A stretch of 64,000 nucleotides of DNA, from contig NZ_BJNW01000003.1 in the NCBI RefSeq assembly GCF_006539885.1, forward strand, positions 1 through 64,000. Reading direction: 5' to 3'. Shown here piece by piece: positions 19,065 to 28,137 of the stretch. The position numbers were made by a program, and so were the translations under genes. Each line of letters opens with the position of its first letter. Position 1 is the stretch's first letter. Below the pieces are notes generated by a model. The model had not been told where the DNA came from. It made no database searches and was given only the letters and a program-made list of their open reading frames with translations. The DNA is from Kocuria varians (GTDB lineage: Bacteria > Actinomycetota > Actinomycetes > Actinomycetales > Micrococcaceae).

Positions 19065-19652
19065 TCAGGCCGGATTGCGCGCGTGGAAGTGCTGCTGCGC
19101 CTCCGTGAGACCCCGTTCGGTGTACATCTCCACGGCGTCCGCGGCGTCGGAGACGAGCAGCGGCAGCTCCTTGGCCTGGGATCCGGAGAACCGCTTGAGC
19201 ACGTAGTCGGCGGTGTCCATGCGACCCGGGGGCCGGCCCACCCCCACGCGCACCCGCACGTAGTCCCTGCCGCCCATGCCCTTGGTGATGTCCCGCAGAC
19301 CGTTGTGCCCGCCCTCACCGCCGCCACGCTTGAGCTTGACGGCGCCGAACGGGAGGTCGACGTCGTCGTGCACCACCACGAGGTCCTCGAGGCCCAGCGA
19401 GTAGTACTTGGCGAGTGCGCTGACCGGTCCGCCCGAGACGTTCATGAAGCTCAGGGGCTGCGCCAGGACCAGCCGGGGCGCGCCGGGGCGCATCCTGGTC
19501 TCCGCCACGGCGGCACGCGCCCTGTGAGCAGACAGTTTCTCCCCCGCCCGGTCGGCGAGCTCCGCCACGACCATCGCGCCGATGTTGTGGCGCGTCCCCG
19601 CGTACGTGTCCCCGGGATTGCCCAGCCCCACCACCAGGGTGCGCTCCGTCAT
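19065..19652 (-). CDS. pth: Peptidyl-tRNA hydrolase
   Basis: A 195-residue Pth, which frees tRNA from peptidyl-tRNA dropped by stalled ribosomes. VVGLGNPGDTYAGTRHNIGAMV includes the conserved Asn and the catalytic His of RHNIG. PLSFMNVSG, HDDVDLPFG and GGGEGGHNGLRDI are the remaining active-site segments. The ATG at 19652 has GAAGGAG upstream. It sits downstream of rplY with a hairpin between them, the standard rplY-pth order. Confidence 0.95.
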   Translation of the reverse strand: MTERTLVVGLGNPGDTYAGTRHNIGAMVVAELADRAGEKLSAHRARAAVAETRMRPGAPRLVLAQPLSFMNVSGGPVSALAKYYSLGLEDLVVVHDDVDLPFGAVKLKRGGGEGGHNGLRDITKGMGGRDYVRVRVGVGRPPGRMDTADYVLKRFSGSQAKELPLLVSDAADAVEMYTERGLTEAQQHFHARNPA

Positions 19653-19771
19653 CTCGTGCTCCTTCTCATCGCATGTCGTGGTGCCCGCCGGTATCCCGGG
19701 CCGACCGCCCGCGCCGGCTCCTGCGCGGCGTCGGCCGCTCCACTGCGGCACGGCCACGGGGCCTCTCAACG

Positions 19772-19810
19772 CCGCGCGGCGGCAGACACCGTGTGCCTGC
19801 CGCCGCGCGG
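19772..19810 (-). terminator. Hairpin after rplY
   Basis: Perfect 14-bp arms (19772-19785 / 19797-19810) around an 11-nt loop, between rplY and pth on the same strand; it may attenuate rather than fully stop transcription into pth. Confidence 0.7.
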
Positions 19811-19850
19811 GGTGCCGCACCCGTCCGGGAGCGGCGAGGGGTGTGCGAGC

Positions 19851-20486
19851 TTACTCGCCGTCCTCGGACTGCTCCTCGGAGCTCTCCTCGGCCTGCTCGC
19901 CCTCGGCGGCCTCGTCCTCGGTCTCGGGCTCCTCGCCCAGGTCCTGCTCGACCGGCTCGGAGACGTGGACGACCAGCAGCTCGGGGTCGGAGACCAGCGT
20001 GACGCCGGAGGGCAGCACGACGTCCGAGGCGTGGATGTGCTCGCCGGCCTCGCGGCCCTCGATGTCCACCACGAAGTGCTCGGGCACCTTGAGGGCGTCC
20101 GCCTCGACCAGCAGGACGTTCTCCTCGAGGTTGTGCACGGCGGTCGGGGCGACCTCGCCCTCGACGGTCAGGGGCACCTCGACCTCGACGCGCTCGCCGC
20201 GGCGCACGGTCAGCAGGTCGATGTGCAGGATCTCCGGGCGCACCGCGTGGCGCTGCACCTCCTTGATCATGGCCAGGTGGCCCTCGCCGTCCACGTCGAT
20301 CTCGAGCACGGCGTTCGGGTTGCGGGACGCGAGCATCATCTCGTGGCCCGGCAGGACCACGTGCAGCGGCTCGGCACCGTGGCCGTAGATCACGGCGGGG
20401 ATCTGGTCGTTGGCGCGCAGGCGGCGGGCGTAGCCCTTGCCGAACTCGGTGCGCAGGGTTGCGGGGATGGTGATGACGTCCACCAT
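19851..20486 (-). CDS. rplY: Ribosomal protein bL25 (CTC/TL5 form)
   Basis: A 211-residue long-form L25, which binds 5S rRNA in the large subunit. The N-terminal L25 domain (TEFGKGYARRLRANDQIPAVIYGHG) is followed by the TL5-type beta domain (LHIDLLTVRRGERVEVEVPLTVEGEV). A highly acidic tail ends the chain (many Glu/Asp after residue 185). The ATG has GAAGGAG upstream. It is the first gene of an rplY-pth pair. Confidence 0.95.
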   Translation of the reverse strand: MVDVITIPATLRTEFGKGYARRLRANDQIPAVIYGHGAEPLHVVLPGHEMMLASRNPNAVLEIDVDGEGHLAMIKEVQRHAVRPEILHIDLLTVRRGERVEVEVPLTVEGEVAPTAVHNLEENVLLVEADALKVPEHFVVDIEGREAGEHIHASDVVLPSGVTLVSDPELLVVHVSEPVEQDLGEEPETEDEAAEGEQAEESSEEQSEDGE

Positions 20487-21000
20487 GGTGGGTCTCCTTC
20501 GATCGTGGGTCCGGATGGTCACCTCGGACCGTCCGAGCAGCTCGGCGCTCCCGCACCTCGCCTCGCGGACGACTTCCGACCGACGTGGTGCGGCACCCCA
20601 CTCGCCCACCCGCCGGGAGTGTTCACCGGGGGTGGCGGATCGGGATCCACAGGCCGTCGTCGATAACGGGGCAGAATTGCGCCCCCTCGCCTTGGCAACG
20701 CCAGCCAGGCTACCACGACGACGCCGCCCGCGGTTCGTCCACCCGACGGTGGTGGTTGACCCCCAAGGGGGCCACGAACGGGGCCGGAAGCCTTCGTCAC
20801 ATGTCCACAAATCAGTACCGATTCATGCAATCTGCGCCTATCGGCCCTGGTGGGAGGGTATATTCGGTGATTAACGGGCGTAAATCTCGGGGGAGATGAA
20901 CGCCGTGGTGCGGGGACCGCCTCTGACTCGGTCGCCGCATCCGAGCGAGCGCGTGGGGCGTCTCGCCGTCGAACGGTTCTGGGGGGAAGGTTCGTCGACC
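20487..21000. other. Divergent promoter interval between rplY and the glycosylphosphotransferase
   Basis: I see no gene. An AT-rich island at about 20855-20890 (TATATT near 20858, then GTGATTAACGG) looks like the promoter for the rightward gene. A copy of the 11-mer lies at 20717-20727. Confidence 0.45.
20717..20727 (+). repeat. Dispersed 11-mer GACGACGCCGC, intergenic copy
   Basis: Exact copy in the interval between rplY and the glycosylphosphotransferase gene; not part of an obvious hairpin. Confidence 0.85.
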
Positions 21001-22482
21001 GTGTTCCAACAAGCACGTCAAAAACACCGGCACGTCTCGTGGCGGCACAGCTACCAGCAGAAGCTGCGGATCTACGACGCCGTGTCCCTGGTGGTGGCGC
21101 TGGTCGCCGCCCAGGTGCTGCGGTTCGGGTGGCTGCAAGGGCTGCTGCAGCTCGACACGCTGCTGCCCGTCCCGTACTGGCTCGTGGGCCTGCTGCTCGC
21201 CGTCGTGTGGTGGAGCTGGCTCGAGCTGCGCGGCACGCGCGAGGTCCGCCTGATCGGCAACGGCGCGGAGGAGGCCAAGCAGCTCGTCACCGCCTCGCTC
21301 ACGCTCTTCGCGGCGATCGCCATCGCGTCCTACGCGTCCAACGTGCCGACCGCCCGCGGGTACATCCTGATCGCGCTGCCGCTGGGCACGCTCGCGCTGC
21401 TCGCCGGGCGCATGTGGGCCCGCCGGCAGCTGATCCTGCGCCGGGCCAGGGGCCAGAACATGTCCCGCACCATGGTCGTGGGCCGCTTCCCCGGAGCCGT
21501 TGAGCTCGTGGGCGAGCTGCAGGAGCGCCCGGACGCCGGCTTCGACTCCGTGGTCGTCTACATGCCCACCTCCCACCACCGGCTGCCCGCCTCGCTGGAG
21601 TCCGTGCGGCTACCGGAGAACGCGCTGGCCCCCTCCGACCGGCCGAGCGTGGCGGGCATCGTGCAGGCGTGCCGCGAGCACGACGTCGAGACCCTGGTGA
21701 TGGCCTCCGCGGTGCCGCTGAGCACCACCGAAATCCGGCACCTGGGCTGGGCGCTCGCGGACGAGCGGATCCGCCTGGTGATGAACACCGGCCTCACCGA
21801 CATCGCCGGGCCCCGCATCCACACGCAGCAGGTCGCCGGCCTGCCGCTGATCCACGTGGCCACGCCGCGCTTCACGCGCGCCAAGAAGCTCGTCAAGCGG
21901 CTGATCGACATCGTGGGCTCCCTGACCGCCCTGGTCCTGCTCTCCCCCGTGATGATCGTGCTGGGCATCCTGGTCAAGGCACACGACGGCGGGCCCGCCT
22001 TCTTCGCGCAGGAGCGCGTGGGGATCGACGGCACCCGGTTCCGGATGCTCAAGTTCCGCTCCATGTACGTGGACGCGGAGGAGCGCAAGGCCGCGCTGGT
22101 CGCCGCCAACGAGTCGGAGGGCGGTGTGCTGTTCAAGATGAAGGACGACCCCCGCGTGACCAAGCCCGGCAAGTGGATGCGCCGCTACAGCCTGGACGAG
22201 CTGCCGCAGTTCATCAACGTGCTCAACGGCACCATGTCCCTCGTGGGGCCGCGACCCCCGCTGGCCAGCGAGGTGGACAAGTACGAGCAGCACGTCTACC
22301 GGCGCCTGCGCGTGCGCCCCGGGATCACCGGGCTGTGGCAGGTCTCGGGACGCTCGGACCTAGACTGGAACCAGAGCGTGCGCCTGGACCTCTACTACGT
22401 GGAGAACTGGTCCCCGCTGCAGGACATGATCATCATGCTGCGCACGGTGCGCGCGGTCTTCGCCTCGGACGGCGCCTACTAG
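21001..22482 (+). CDS. Exopolysaccharide polyprenyl glycosylphosphotransferase
   Basis: About 493 residues. It transfers a sugar-1-phosphate from a nucleotide sugar to undecaprenyl phosphate, starting a surface polysaccharide or glycan unit. Four to five N-terminal membrane helices are followed by a CoA-binding-like fold (SRTMVVGRFPGAVELV), another helix (LIDIVGSLTALVLLSPVMI), and the catalytic C-terminal domain with KFRSM, RRYSLDELPQ, NGTMSLVGPRPPL and RPGITGLWQVSGRSDLDW. I prefer GTG 21001 because GGGGGAAGG precedes it at a workable distance. An ATG at 20896 would add 35 residues but has its purine run directly abutting it. It is the intact paralogue of the truncated copy at 452-1144. Confidence 0.88.
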   Translation: MFQQARQKHRHVSWRHSYQQKLRIYDAVSLVVALVAAQVLRFGWLQGLLQLDTLLPVPYWLVGLLLAVVWWSWLELRGTREVRLIGNGAEEAKQLVTASLTLFAAIAIASYASNVPTARGYILIALPLGTLALLAGRMWARRQLILRRARGQNMSRTMVVGRFPGAVELVGELQERPDAGFDSVVVYMPTSHHRLPASLESVRLPENALAPSDRPSVAGIVQACREHDVETLVMASAVPLSTTEIRHLGWALADERIRLVMNTGLTDIAGPRIHTQQVAGLPLIHVATPRFTRAKKLVKRLIDIVGSLTALVLLSPVMIVLGILVKAHDGGPAFFAQERVGIDGTRFRMLKFRSMYVDAEERKAALVAANESEGGVLFKMKDDPRVTKPGKWMRRYSLDELPQFINVLNGTMSLVGPRPPLASEVDKYEQHVYRRLRVRPGITGLWQVSGRSDLDWNQSVRLDLYYVENWSPLQDMIIMLRTVRAVFASDGAY

Positions 22483-22503
22483 CGGCACGCGGGCCCACTT
22501 CGC

Positions 22504-22557
22504 ACGCCCCCGTCGTACACCCTCCTCACATTGTGGGGCCGGTGCGGACGGGGGCGT
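22504..22557 (+). terminator. Terminator after the glycosylphosphotransferase
   Basis: 11-bp arms (22504-22514 / 22547-22557) with a long loop. The right arm runs into GGGGCGTCGTC, a one-mismatch copy of the dispersed 11-mer. Confidence 0.6.
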
Positions 22558-22731
22558 CGTCGTCCTCGGAAATCGAAACTTTTCCGTCCCGAAATCAGCC
22601 CGTTATCCACCGAGCCTGCCCGGGATACTTCACTTTTCCCAGGGAACATTTACACTTTCTAGTGCGTCCCCCCGGGTCACTCCACTTCCCCCCTTCGAGT
22701 GGCTTTCCCCCACGCAGTAAAGGCTCTACGT

Positions 22732-24405
22732 ATGATCCCCCCCAAACGATCCGTGCTGCCCGCCGCCGTGACCGCGGCCGTGCTGGCACTTTCCACCTTC
22801 GTGCCCGCCGTTGCGGCGGACGAACCCCACCAGAACCTCAACCCGGACAAGGGTGACGTGGTCTCCGTCGAGACCAAGGAGCTCCAGACCGTGGTCGAGG
22901 ACCCGAAGCTCCCGGCGGCCCCGCCGAAGACCGGGGACAAGAACCCCGGCGCGACCATGGGCCAGAAGATGAAGTCCATGGAGGACACCACCCGCGTGTC
23001 CAAGGCCTCGGAGAAGGAGCTCGACAAGGTCGCCGACACCGTCCTGGGCGAGGAGCCCACCGGCTCCGGCACCACGAAGAAGCCGGGCGCGGCCTCCGCC
23101 AGCCCGAGCGCGGCGTCGTCCTCGAGCGCCTCCGCAAAGGCCGCCGGTGCCACTTCCGTGGGGCCCGCGGGCTCGATGTCCCTCGTGATCCAGGCGTCCA
23201 CGTGGCGTCCGGCAGGGATCGCCGGCATGGACGTGTCCGGCTGGCAGCCCGCCATCAACTGGAGCGCGGAGTACAACGCCGGCGCTCGCTTCGCGTACGT
23301 CAAGACGACCGAGGGCATCAACTACCGTTCCGAGGCGTTCAACGACCAGTACACCGGGTCTTACGCCGTGGGCATGAACCGCGGCGGCTACCACTTCGCA
23401 CTGCCCAGCCAGTCCTCGGGCGCCCAGCAGGCGGACTTCTTCGTCAACAACGGCGGCGGCTGGTCCGCGGACGGCCGCACCCTGCCCGGCCTGCTGGACA
23501 TCGAGTACAACCCGTACGCCTCCCTGGGCAACACGTGCTACAACATGTCCCAGGGGCAGATGAACTCGTGGATCAAGTCCTTCTCGGACCGCTACAAGCA
23601 GCGCACCGGTCGACTGCCCGCGATCTACACGACCACCGACTGGTGGACCACGTGCACGGGCAACACGTCCCAGTTCAACAACCACCCCCTGCACCTTGCG
23701 TCCTACGGTGTGGCCTACCCCCAGTCCTTCCCCAACGGGTGGTCCTCCCACGACCTGTGGCAGTTCACGGACAACGGCCCGTTCTCCGGTGACTCCAACG
23801 TGTACGGCGGGTCCTGGGCGCAGTACGCCTCCCTGGCGTCCTCGAGCACCTACAAGCCGTTGGGCGGGCGGGCCTCCGGGTACTCGGTGGGCGGCGGCAT
23901 CGGCACCGTCTACCGTGCGACCGGCGGCGCCGGCGTCTGGGGCGACCCGGTGACGGGCGAGGGCAACGCGGCCTACGGCGGGCGCTACCAGGAGTTCGTG
24001 AAGAACGGCGTGAAGTCCACCGGCTACTGGCACCCCCGCACCGGCGGGCACATGCTGCGCAACACCACCAGCATCGGCCAGAAGTTCCTCTCCGCCGGGC
24101 GCGAGCGTGGCTACGGCTTCCCCATCAACCAGGAGCGCAACGCCTCCGGCGGGGCGTTCCAGGTGTTCCGCACCACCGCGGGCAAGGACACCAAGGTGAT
24201 GTGGAGCAGCCGCACGGGTTCCCACGCCATCAAGGAGTTCGGCGCGATCGGCCAGCGCTGGGCACGCGACGGCATGGAGAACGGCTACGGCTTCCCGACC
24301 ACGGACGAGTACCGCGCGGGCACCGAGGTGCGCCAGCAGTTCTCCAAGGGCTACATGATCGGCTACAACACCGCCAACGGCGCGACCCGGGTGGTCAAGC
24401 TGTGA
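22732..24405 (+). CDS. Secreted GH25 muramidase with C-terminal LGFP repeats
   Basis: A 557-residue exported cell-wall hydrolase. A signal peptide covers residues 1-29 (cut near VAA-DEP). A low-complexity Lys/Ala/Ser segment runs to ~155. The GH25 lysozyme domain starts at GIAGMDVSGWQ (Asp167), and LLDIEYN supplies Asp256 and Glu258, the expected catalytic acids. Two or three LGFP-type repeats from about residue 380 (GVWGDPVTGEGNA, GYGFPINQE, GYGFPTTDEY) should bind the wall. It cleaves beta-1,4 links between MurNAc and GlcNAc, for remodelling or competition. A copy of the 11-mer at 23110-23120 encodes part of the Ser/Ala linker. The ATG has AAAGG upstream. Confidence 0.9.
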   Translation: MIPPKRSVLPAAVTAAVLALSTFVPAVAADEPHQNLNPDKGDVVSVETKELQTVVEDPKLPAAPPKTGDKNPGATMGQKMKSMEDTTRVSKASEKELDKVADTVLGEEPTGSGTTKKPGAASASPSAASSSSASAKAAGATSVGPAGSMSLVIQASTWRPAGIAGMDVSGWQPAINWSAEYNAGARFAYVKTTEGINYRSEAFNDQYTGSYAVGMNRGGYHFALPSQSSGAQQADFFVNNGGGWSADGRTLPGLLDIEYNPYASLGNTCYNMSQGQMNSWIKSFSDRYKQRTGRLPAIYTTTDWWTTCTGNTSQFNNHPLHLASYGVAYPQSFPNGWSSHDLWQFTDNGPFSGDSNVYGGSWAQYASLASSSTYKPLGGRASGYSVGGGIGTVYRATGGAGVWGDPVTGEGNAAYGGRYQEFVKNGVKSTGYWHPRTGGHMLRNTTSIGQKFLSAGRERGYGFPINQERNASGGAFQVFRTTAGKDTKVMWSSRTGSHAIKEFGAIGQRWARDGMENGYGFPTTDEYRAGTEVRQQFSKGYMIGYNTANGATRVVKL

Positions 24406-24444
24406 TCCGGATCTGATCCGCTCTGGCGCCACCACGGCGCGCAC

Positions 24445-24481
24445 GACGGCGGGCGGTCCCCTCCCAGGGTCGCCCGCCGTC
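24445..24481 (+). terminator. Terminator after the GH25 gene
   Basis: 11-bp GC stem (24445-24455 / 24471-24481) just past the stop. Confidence 0.65.
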
Positions 24482-24506
24482 CGTCGTTCGGGCCGCACCC
24501 GGAAGT

Positions 24507-24549
24507 GCAGAAGTGCCCAGGTCCCGTCACGGGATCTGGGCACTTCTGC
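24507..24549. repeat. AGAAGTGCC-type inverted repeat (third copy), probable terminator
   Basis: Outer arms GCAGAAGTGCCCAG (24507-24520) and its complement (24536-24549) enclose a smaller TCCCG/CGGGA stem, so the whole element folds as one hairpin. It shares the AGAAGTGCC core with the two elements at 39891-39953 and 41131-41181. It lies between convergent GH25 and prs. Confidence 0.7.
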
Positions 24550-24615
24550 GACTGGGAGGCGTCCGGCCTGCGGGTTCACGCGCCACGGTCGGCGCGGTGC
24601 ACCGCGCCGGGCGGC

Positions 24616-25596
24616 TCAGGAGTGGCCGTTGAAGAGGCTCGTCACGGAGCCGTCCTCGAAGACCTCCTGGATGGCGCGGGCGATCAGCGGGGCGATCGAG
24701 AGGACCGTGAGGTTCTCGAAGGTGTGCTCCTGCGGCACGGGCAGGGTGTCCGTGACCACGACCTCGTCCGCGCCGCAGTTCGCGAGGCGCTCCACGGCGG
24801 GGTGGGAGAACACGGCGTGGGTCGCGGCGATGATCACATTGGTGGCGCCCTGGTTCTTGAGCACCTGCACCGCCCCGGTGATGGTTCCGCCGGTGTCGAT
24901 CATGTCGTCGATGAGCACGCACGTGCGGCCCTGGATGTTGCCCACGACCTCCTTGGAGACCGCCTGGTTGGGCACGGTGATGTCACGGGTCTTGTGCACG
25001 AACGCGAGCGGGGCACCGCCCAGGCGCTCGGCCCACTGCTCGGCCACGCGCACGCGGCCGGTGTCCGGGGACACCACGGTCACGTTGTCCACGTCCACCA
25101 CGGAGCGCACGTAGTCGCTGAGCAGCGGGATAGCCATGAGGTGGTCCAGCGGGCCGTCGAAGAAGCCCTGGATCTGCGCGGTGTGCAGGTCCACGGACAT
25201 CAGGCGGTCCGCGCCCGCGGTCTTGTACAGGTCCGCGATCAGGCGGGCGGAGATGGGCTCGCGGCCGCGGTGCTTCTTGTCCTGGCGGGCGTACGGGTAG
25301 AACGGGCTGACCACGGTGATGGACTTCGCGGAGGCGCGCTTGAGCGAGTCGATCATGATCAGCTGCTCCATCAGCCACTGGTTGATGGGGGCCGGGTGGG
25401 ACTGGATCAGGAACGCGTCCGCGCCGCGCACCGACTCGCCGAAGCGCACGTAGGTCTCACCGTTGGCGAAGTCGTACGCGTCCGTGGGGACCAGTTCGGT
25501 GCCCAGCTCGCTCGCGATGTTCTCGGCCAGCTCGGGGTGCGCGCGCCCCGAGAGCAGAACCATGCGGTTCGAACCCGTGTTGGTGATGCCGGTCAT
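24616..25596 (-). CDS. prs: Ribose-phosphate pyrophosphokinase
   Basis: A 326-residue class I PRPP synthase, making phosphoribosyl pyrophosphate from ribose 5-phosphate and ATP for nucleotide, His and Trp synthesis. FANGETYVRFGESVRGAD, the ATP flexible loop PYARQDKKHRGREPISA, DLHTAQIQGFFDGPLDHL and the PRPP loop VLIDDMIDTGGTI are all intact. It follows glmU on the same strand with a 59-nt gap, the conserved actinobacterial glmU-prs order. Confidence 0.97.
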   Translation of the reverse strand: MTGITNTGSNRMVLLSGRAHPELAENIASELGTELVPTDAYDFANGETYVRFGESVRGADAFLIQSHPAPINQWLMEQLIMIDSLKRASAKSITVVSPFYPYARQDKKHRGREPISARLIADLYKTAGADRLMSVDLHTAQIQGFFDGPLDHLMAIPLLSDYVRSVVDVDNVTVVSPDTGRVRVAEQWAERLGGAPLAFVHKTRDITVPNQAVSKEVVGNIQGRTCVLIDDMIDTGGTITGAVQVLKNQGATNVIIAATHAVFSHPAVERLANCGADEVVVTDTLPVPQEHTFENLTVLSIAPLIARAIQEVFEDGSVTSLFNGHS

Positions 25597-25655
25597 GTGA
25601 ACTCGCTTCCCTTGAATTCCTGCTGGATCACTGCTCGCGTGGCGTGCGCCCGGAC

Positions 25656-27131
25656 TCAGGCGTGCTCGTCGCGCTCAGGCTGTGTGGCGGCCTCCGCCGC
25701 GCGGGCCGCCGCCGTGCCGGGACGGTGCTTCTGCACCCATCCTTCCACGATGACCTGCTTCCCCTCCGTGAGCACGAGCGCGCCCGCGGGGACGTCCTTG
25801 CGCACGGTGGTCCCGGCCCCCGAGTAGGCGCCGTCGCCCACAGTCACGGGTGCCACGTACATGTTGTCGGAGCCCATGCGGACGTCGTTGCCCACGGTCG
25901 TGTGGTGCTTGGCCACGCCGTCGTAGTTGACGAACACGGAGGCCGCCCCGATGTTCGAGTTCTCCCCGATGGTCGCGTCCCCCACGTAGGACAGGTGCGG
26001 AACCTTGGAACCGCGGCCGATGCTGGCCTTCTTGGTCTCCACGAACGTGCCGATCTTGCCGTCCTCGCCCAGCACGGTGCCGGGGCGCAGGTAGGCGAAC
26101 GGGCCCACGCTGGAGCCGGCCTTGAGCTCGGACTCGCTGCCGTGGGTGCGGGTCACGGTGGCGCCGCGGCCCACGACCACGTCCGTGAGGGTCGTGTCGG
26201 GGCCGACGACGGCGTCCTCCCCCACCCGGGTGGCGCCGTGCAGCTGGGTGCCGGGCAGCACGGTGCTGTCCGCCTCGAGCTCCACGGTGTCGTCGATCCA
26301 GGTGGTGGCGGGGTCCACGATGCTCACGCCGTTGCGCATGTGCGCCTCGAGCGTGCGCTGGTTCAGGTAGCGGCCCAGCGCGGCGAGCTGGACGCGGTCG
26401 TTGGCGCCCTCGAGCTCCATGTAGTCGGCCATCTTCAGGGCGTCCACGCGGTGGCCGGCCTCGCGCGCCAGGCGGGGGACGTCCGTGAGGTACTTCTCCG
26501 CCTGCGCGTTGTCCGTGTCCACGCGGGACAGCGCGTCCCGCAGCACGGCGGCGTCGAACGCGAAGATCCCGGAGTTGACCTCGGTCACGGCGCGCTCGGC
26601 ATCCGTGGCGTCCTTGAACTCCTTGATCTCCGTGAACTCGCCGTTGCCGTCCCGCAGGATCCGGCCGTACTTGCCAGGCTCCGGGTGGTCCGCGCTCAGC
26701 ACGGTCACGGCGTTGCCGTGGGAGGTGTGGTGGGCCACGAACTCGCGCAGCGTCTGGGCGGTGAGCAGGGGGACGTCCCCGTAGGTCACGAGCACGGTGC
26801 CGCTCACGGGCGACTCGGCGTCCAGCACCTCGAGCCCGGCGTCCACGGCGGAACCGGTGCCGGGGACGTCCGACTGGTCCGCCACGAGCACCTCGGGGTC
26901 CAGCTCGGCGATGTGCCCGGCCACGAGGTCCCGCTGGTGGCGCACGACGGCGACGACGCGCTGCGGCTCGAGCTCGCGGGCGACCTTCAGCGCGTGGCCC
27001 ACCATGGAGCGTCCGCCGATCGCGTGCAGGATCTTGGGCGTCCTGGACTTCATGCGGGTGCCCTTGCCTGCGGCCAGGACGATGATCGCGGCGGGGGTCT
27101 CCCCACCTTCCACGGTGTCAACGGTGCTCAC
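25656..27131 (-). CDS. glmU: Bifunctional GlmU (UDP-GlcNAc synthesis)
   Basis: A 491-residue GlmU. The N-terminal uridylyltransferase domain opens with IIVLAAGKGTRMKSRTPK (residues ~15-32) and includes YGDVPLL and EVNSGIFAF. The left-handed beta-helix acetyltransferase follows with GPFAYLRPGTVL, FVETKKASIGRGSKVPHLSYVGDATIG and NIGAASVFVNYDG. It acetylates GlcN-1-P and joins it to UTP, giving UDP-GlcNAc for peptidoglycan. I chose GTG 27131 because GAGGAG lies 8 nt upstream. A Glu/Ala-rich tail of ~25 residues ends the chain. It lies next to tRNA-Gln. Confidence 0.96.
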   Translation of the reverse strand: MSTVDTVEGGETPAAIIVLAAGKGTRMKSRTPKILHAIGGRSMVGHALKVARELEPQRVVAVVRHQRDLVAGHIAELDPEVLVADQSDVPGTGSAVDAGLEVLDAESPVSGTVLVTYGDVPLLTAQTLREFVAHHTSHGNAVTVLSADHPEPGKYGRILRDGNGEFTEIKEFKDATDAERAVTEVNSGIFAFDAAVLRDALSRVDTDNAQAEKYLTDVPRLAREAGHRVDALKMADYMELEGANDRVQLAALGRYLNQRTLEAHMRNGVSIVDPATTWIDDTVELEADSTVLPGTQLHGATRVGEDAVVGPDTTLTDVVVGRGATVTRTHGSESELKAGSSVGPFAYLRPGTVLGEDGKIGTFVETKKASIGRGSKVPHLSYVGDATIGENSNIGAASVFVNYDGVAKHHTTVGNDVRMGSDNMYVAPVTVGDGAYSGAGTTVRKDVPAGALVLTEGKQVIVEGWVQKHRPGTAAARAAEAATQPERDEHA

Positions 27132-27195
27132 GCAGCAGACTCCTCGGGTTGCTCGTGAGGCGGTGGGGGCCATCTGCGCCTCGTTGTGTCTTGCG

Positions 27196-27267
27196 TTCCG
27201 CCACTAGGACTCGAACCTAGACTCACGGCTCCAAAGGCCGGTGTGCTGCCAATTACACCATGGCGGA
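27196..27267 (-). tRNA. tRNA-Gln (anticodon TTG)
   Basis: The minus strand folds as a cloverleaf: acceptor TCCGCCA paired with TGGCGGA, D arm GTGT...GCAC, anticodon loop CTTTGGA (TTG), and T arm TAGG-TTCGAGT-CCTA. The first pair of the anticodon stem is a C-T mismatch. The 3' CCA is not encoded. It decodes CAA. The position beside glmU is conserved in Micrococcaceae. Confidence 0.93.
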
Positions 27268-27321
27268 GCGTCGCGCCCCGCGGGGTGCAACACACGGGTG
27301 TGCCCGCGGGCACACGAGAGG

Positions 27322-28068
27322 TCACTTTATCATCTGGGAATCCGGCGTCGGCACCGTCAGGACGCTGCCGGCGGCCCGGCACTCGCGGTACTCGGGCAGC
27401 TCCCCGAGCAGGGCGTCGTCGTCCGCGGCGCGCAGTCCCCGCACCAGCACGGGGGCCCTCCGGGCGGCCCTGCGGACCACGGCCCAGGCGTCCTCGTCCG
27501 ACTGCCCGGCGGCGCGCGATCGGGAGACGTCCCACGCCAGGGAGGTGACGTCCGGGGAGGTCACCTCCAGGGTGCCCTGCTCGAACTCGCGGTCCAGCAG
27601 CACGAGCAGCATGCCCACCTCGTCCACCTCCGTGGCGTTCTGGACCATCAGGCGCACGCCGCGGTCGGAGGCGGCCTCCGCGAGCGCGGCGAGCATGGAG
27701 AAGAGGCGCTGGCGCTGGCGGCCCCGGTGGGCCACCCCGCCCAGGGCGAGCACGAGCATCCCGGCGCCCACCCCGCGGCACAGGTCCAGGGCGTCGTCCA
27801 CGGCGGCGATCACGCCCTCGTCCGGGATGTCGTCGTCCACGGCCACCGGGGCGCGCAGCAGCAGCGGATCGGCCCCGGCCGCGCTCAGCTGCTGCTTCGC
27901 ATGGCGGCGCACCACGGAGCCCATGCGCGAACCCACGGGGCGGTCCGCGCCGATCGTGATCTCCGCCGGGCCCGGGTGCGCGGCCACGCGCGCCACCGCG
28001 GCGGCGAGGTCCTGCGCCTCGTCCAGGACGGTTCCCGCGGGTGCTGCGCCCGCCCCTGTTGCCTGCAT
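27322..28068 (-). CDS. Unrecognised conserved-looking cytoplasmic protein
   Basis: About 248 residues, soluble, Ala/Val/Asp-rich. Segments such as AEITIGADRPVGSRMGSVVRRH, GAGMLVLALGGV, GVRLMVQNATEVDEVGMLLVLLD and APVLVRGLRAADDDALLGELPEY alternate predicted beta strands and helices. A TIM-barrel sugar-phosphate-isomerase/epimerase-like fold is conceivable but not supported by a motif I can name. The start is uncertain (ATG 28068, weak upstream signal). It is divergent from the ABC-F gene, with about 70 nt between. Coding is supported by third-position GC and by the absence of another gene in the gap. Confidence 0.6.
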   Translation of the reverse strand: MQATGAGAAPAGTVLDEAQDLAAAVARVAAHPGPAEITIGADRPVGSRMGSVVRRHAKQQLSAAGADPLLLRAPVAVDDDIPDEGVIAAVDDALDLCRGVGAGMLVLALGGVAHRGRQRQRLFSMLAALAEAASDRGVRLMVQNATEVDEVGMLLVLLDREFEQGTLEVTSPDVTSLAWDVSRSRAAGQSDEDAWAVVRRAARRAPVLVRGLRAADDDALLGELPEYRECRAAGSVLTVPTPDSQMIK

Positions 28069-28125
28069 GGCACACAGTGTCCCACGAGCGCAGCGCGGGC
28101 GGGTCGGGTGCGGCGCACCCGCTTG

Positions 28126-28131
28126 TATCCT
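28126..28131 (+). promoter_or_regulatory. -10 box of the ABC-F gene (leaderless type)
   Basis: TATCCT with a 6-nt spacer before GTG 28138; no Shine-Dalgarno sequence in the spacer (TGGCGG). Confidence 0.55.
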
Positions 28132-28137
28132 TGGCGG

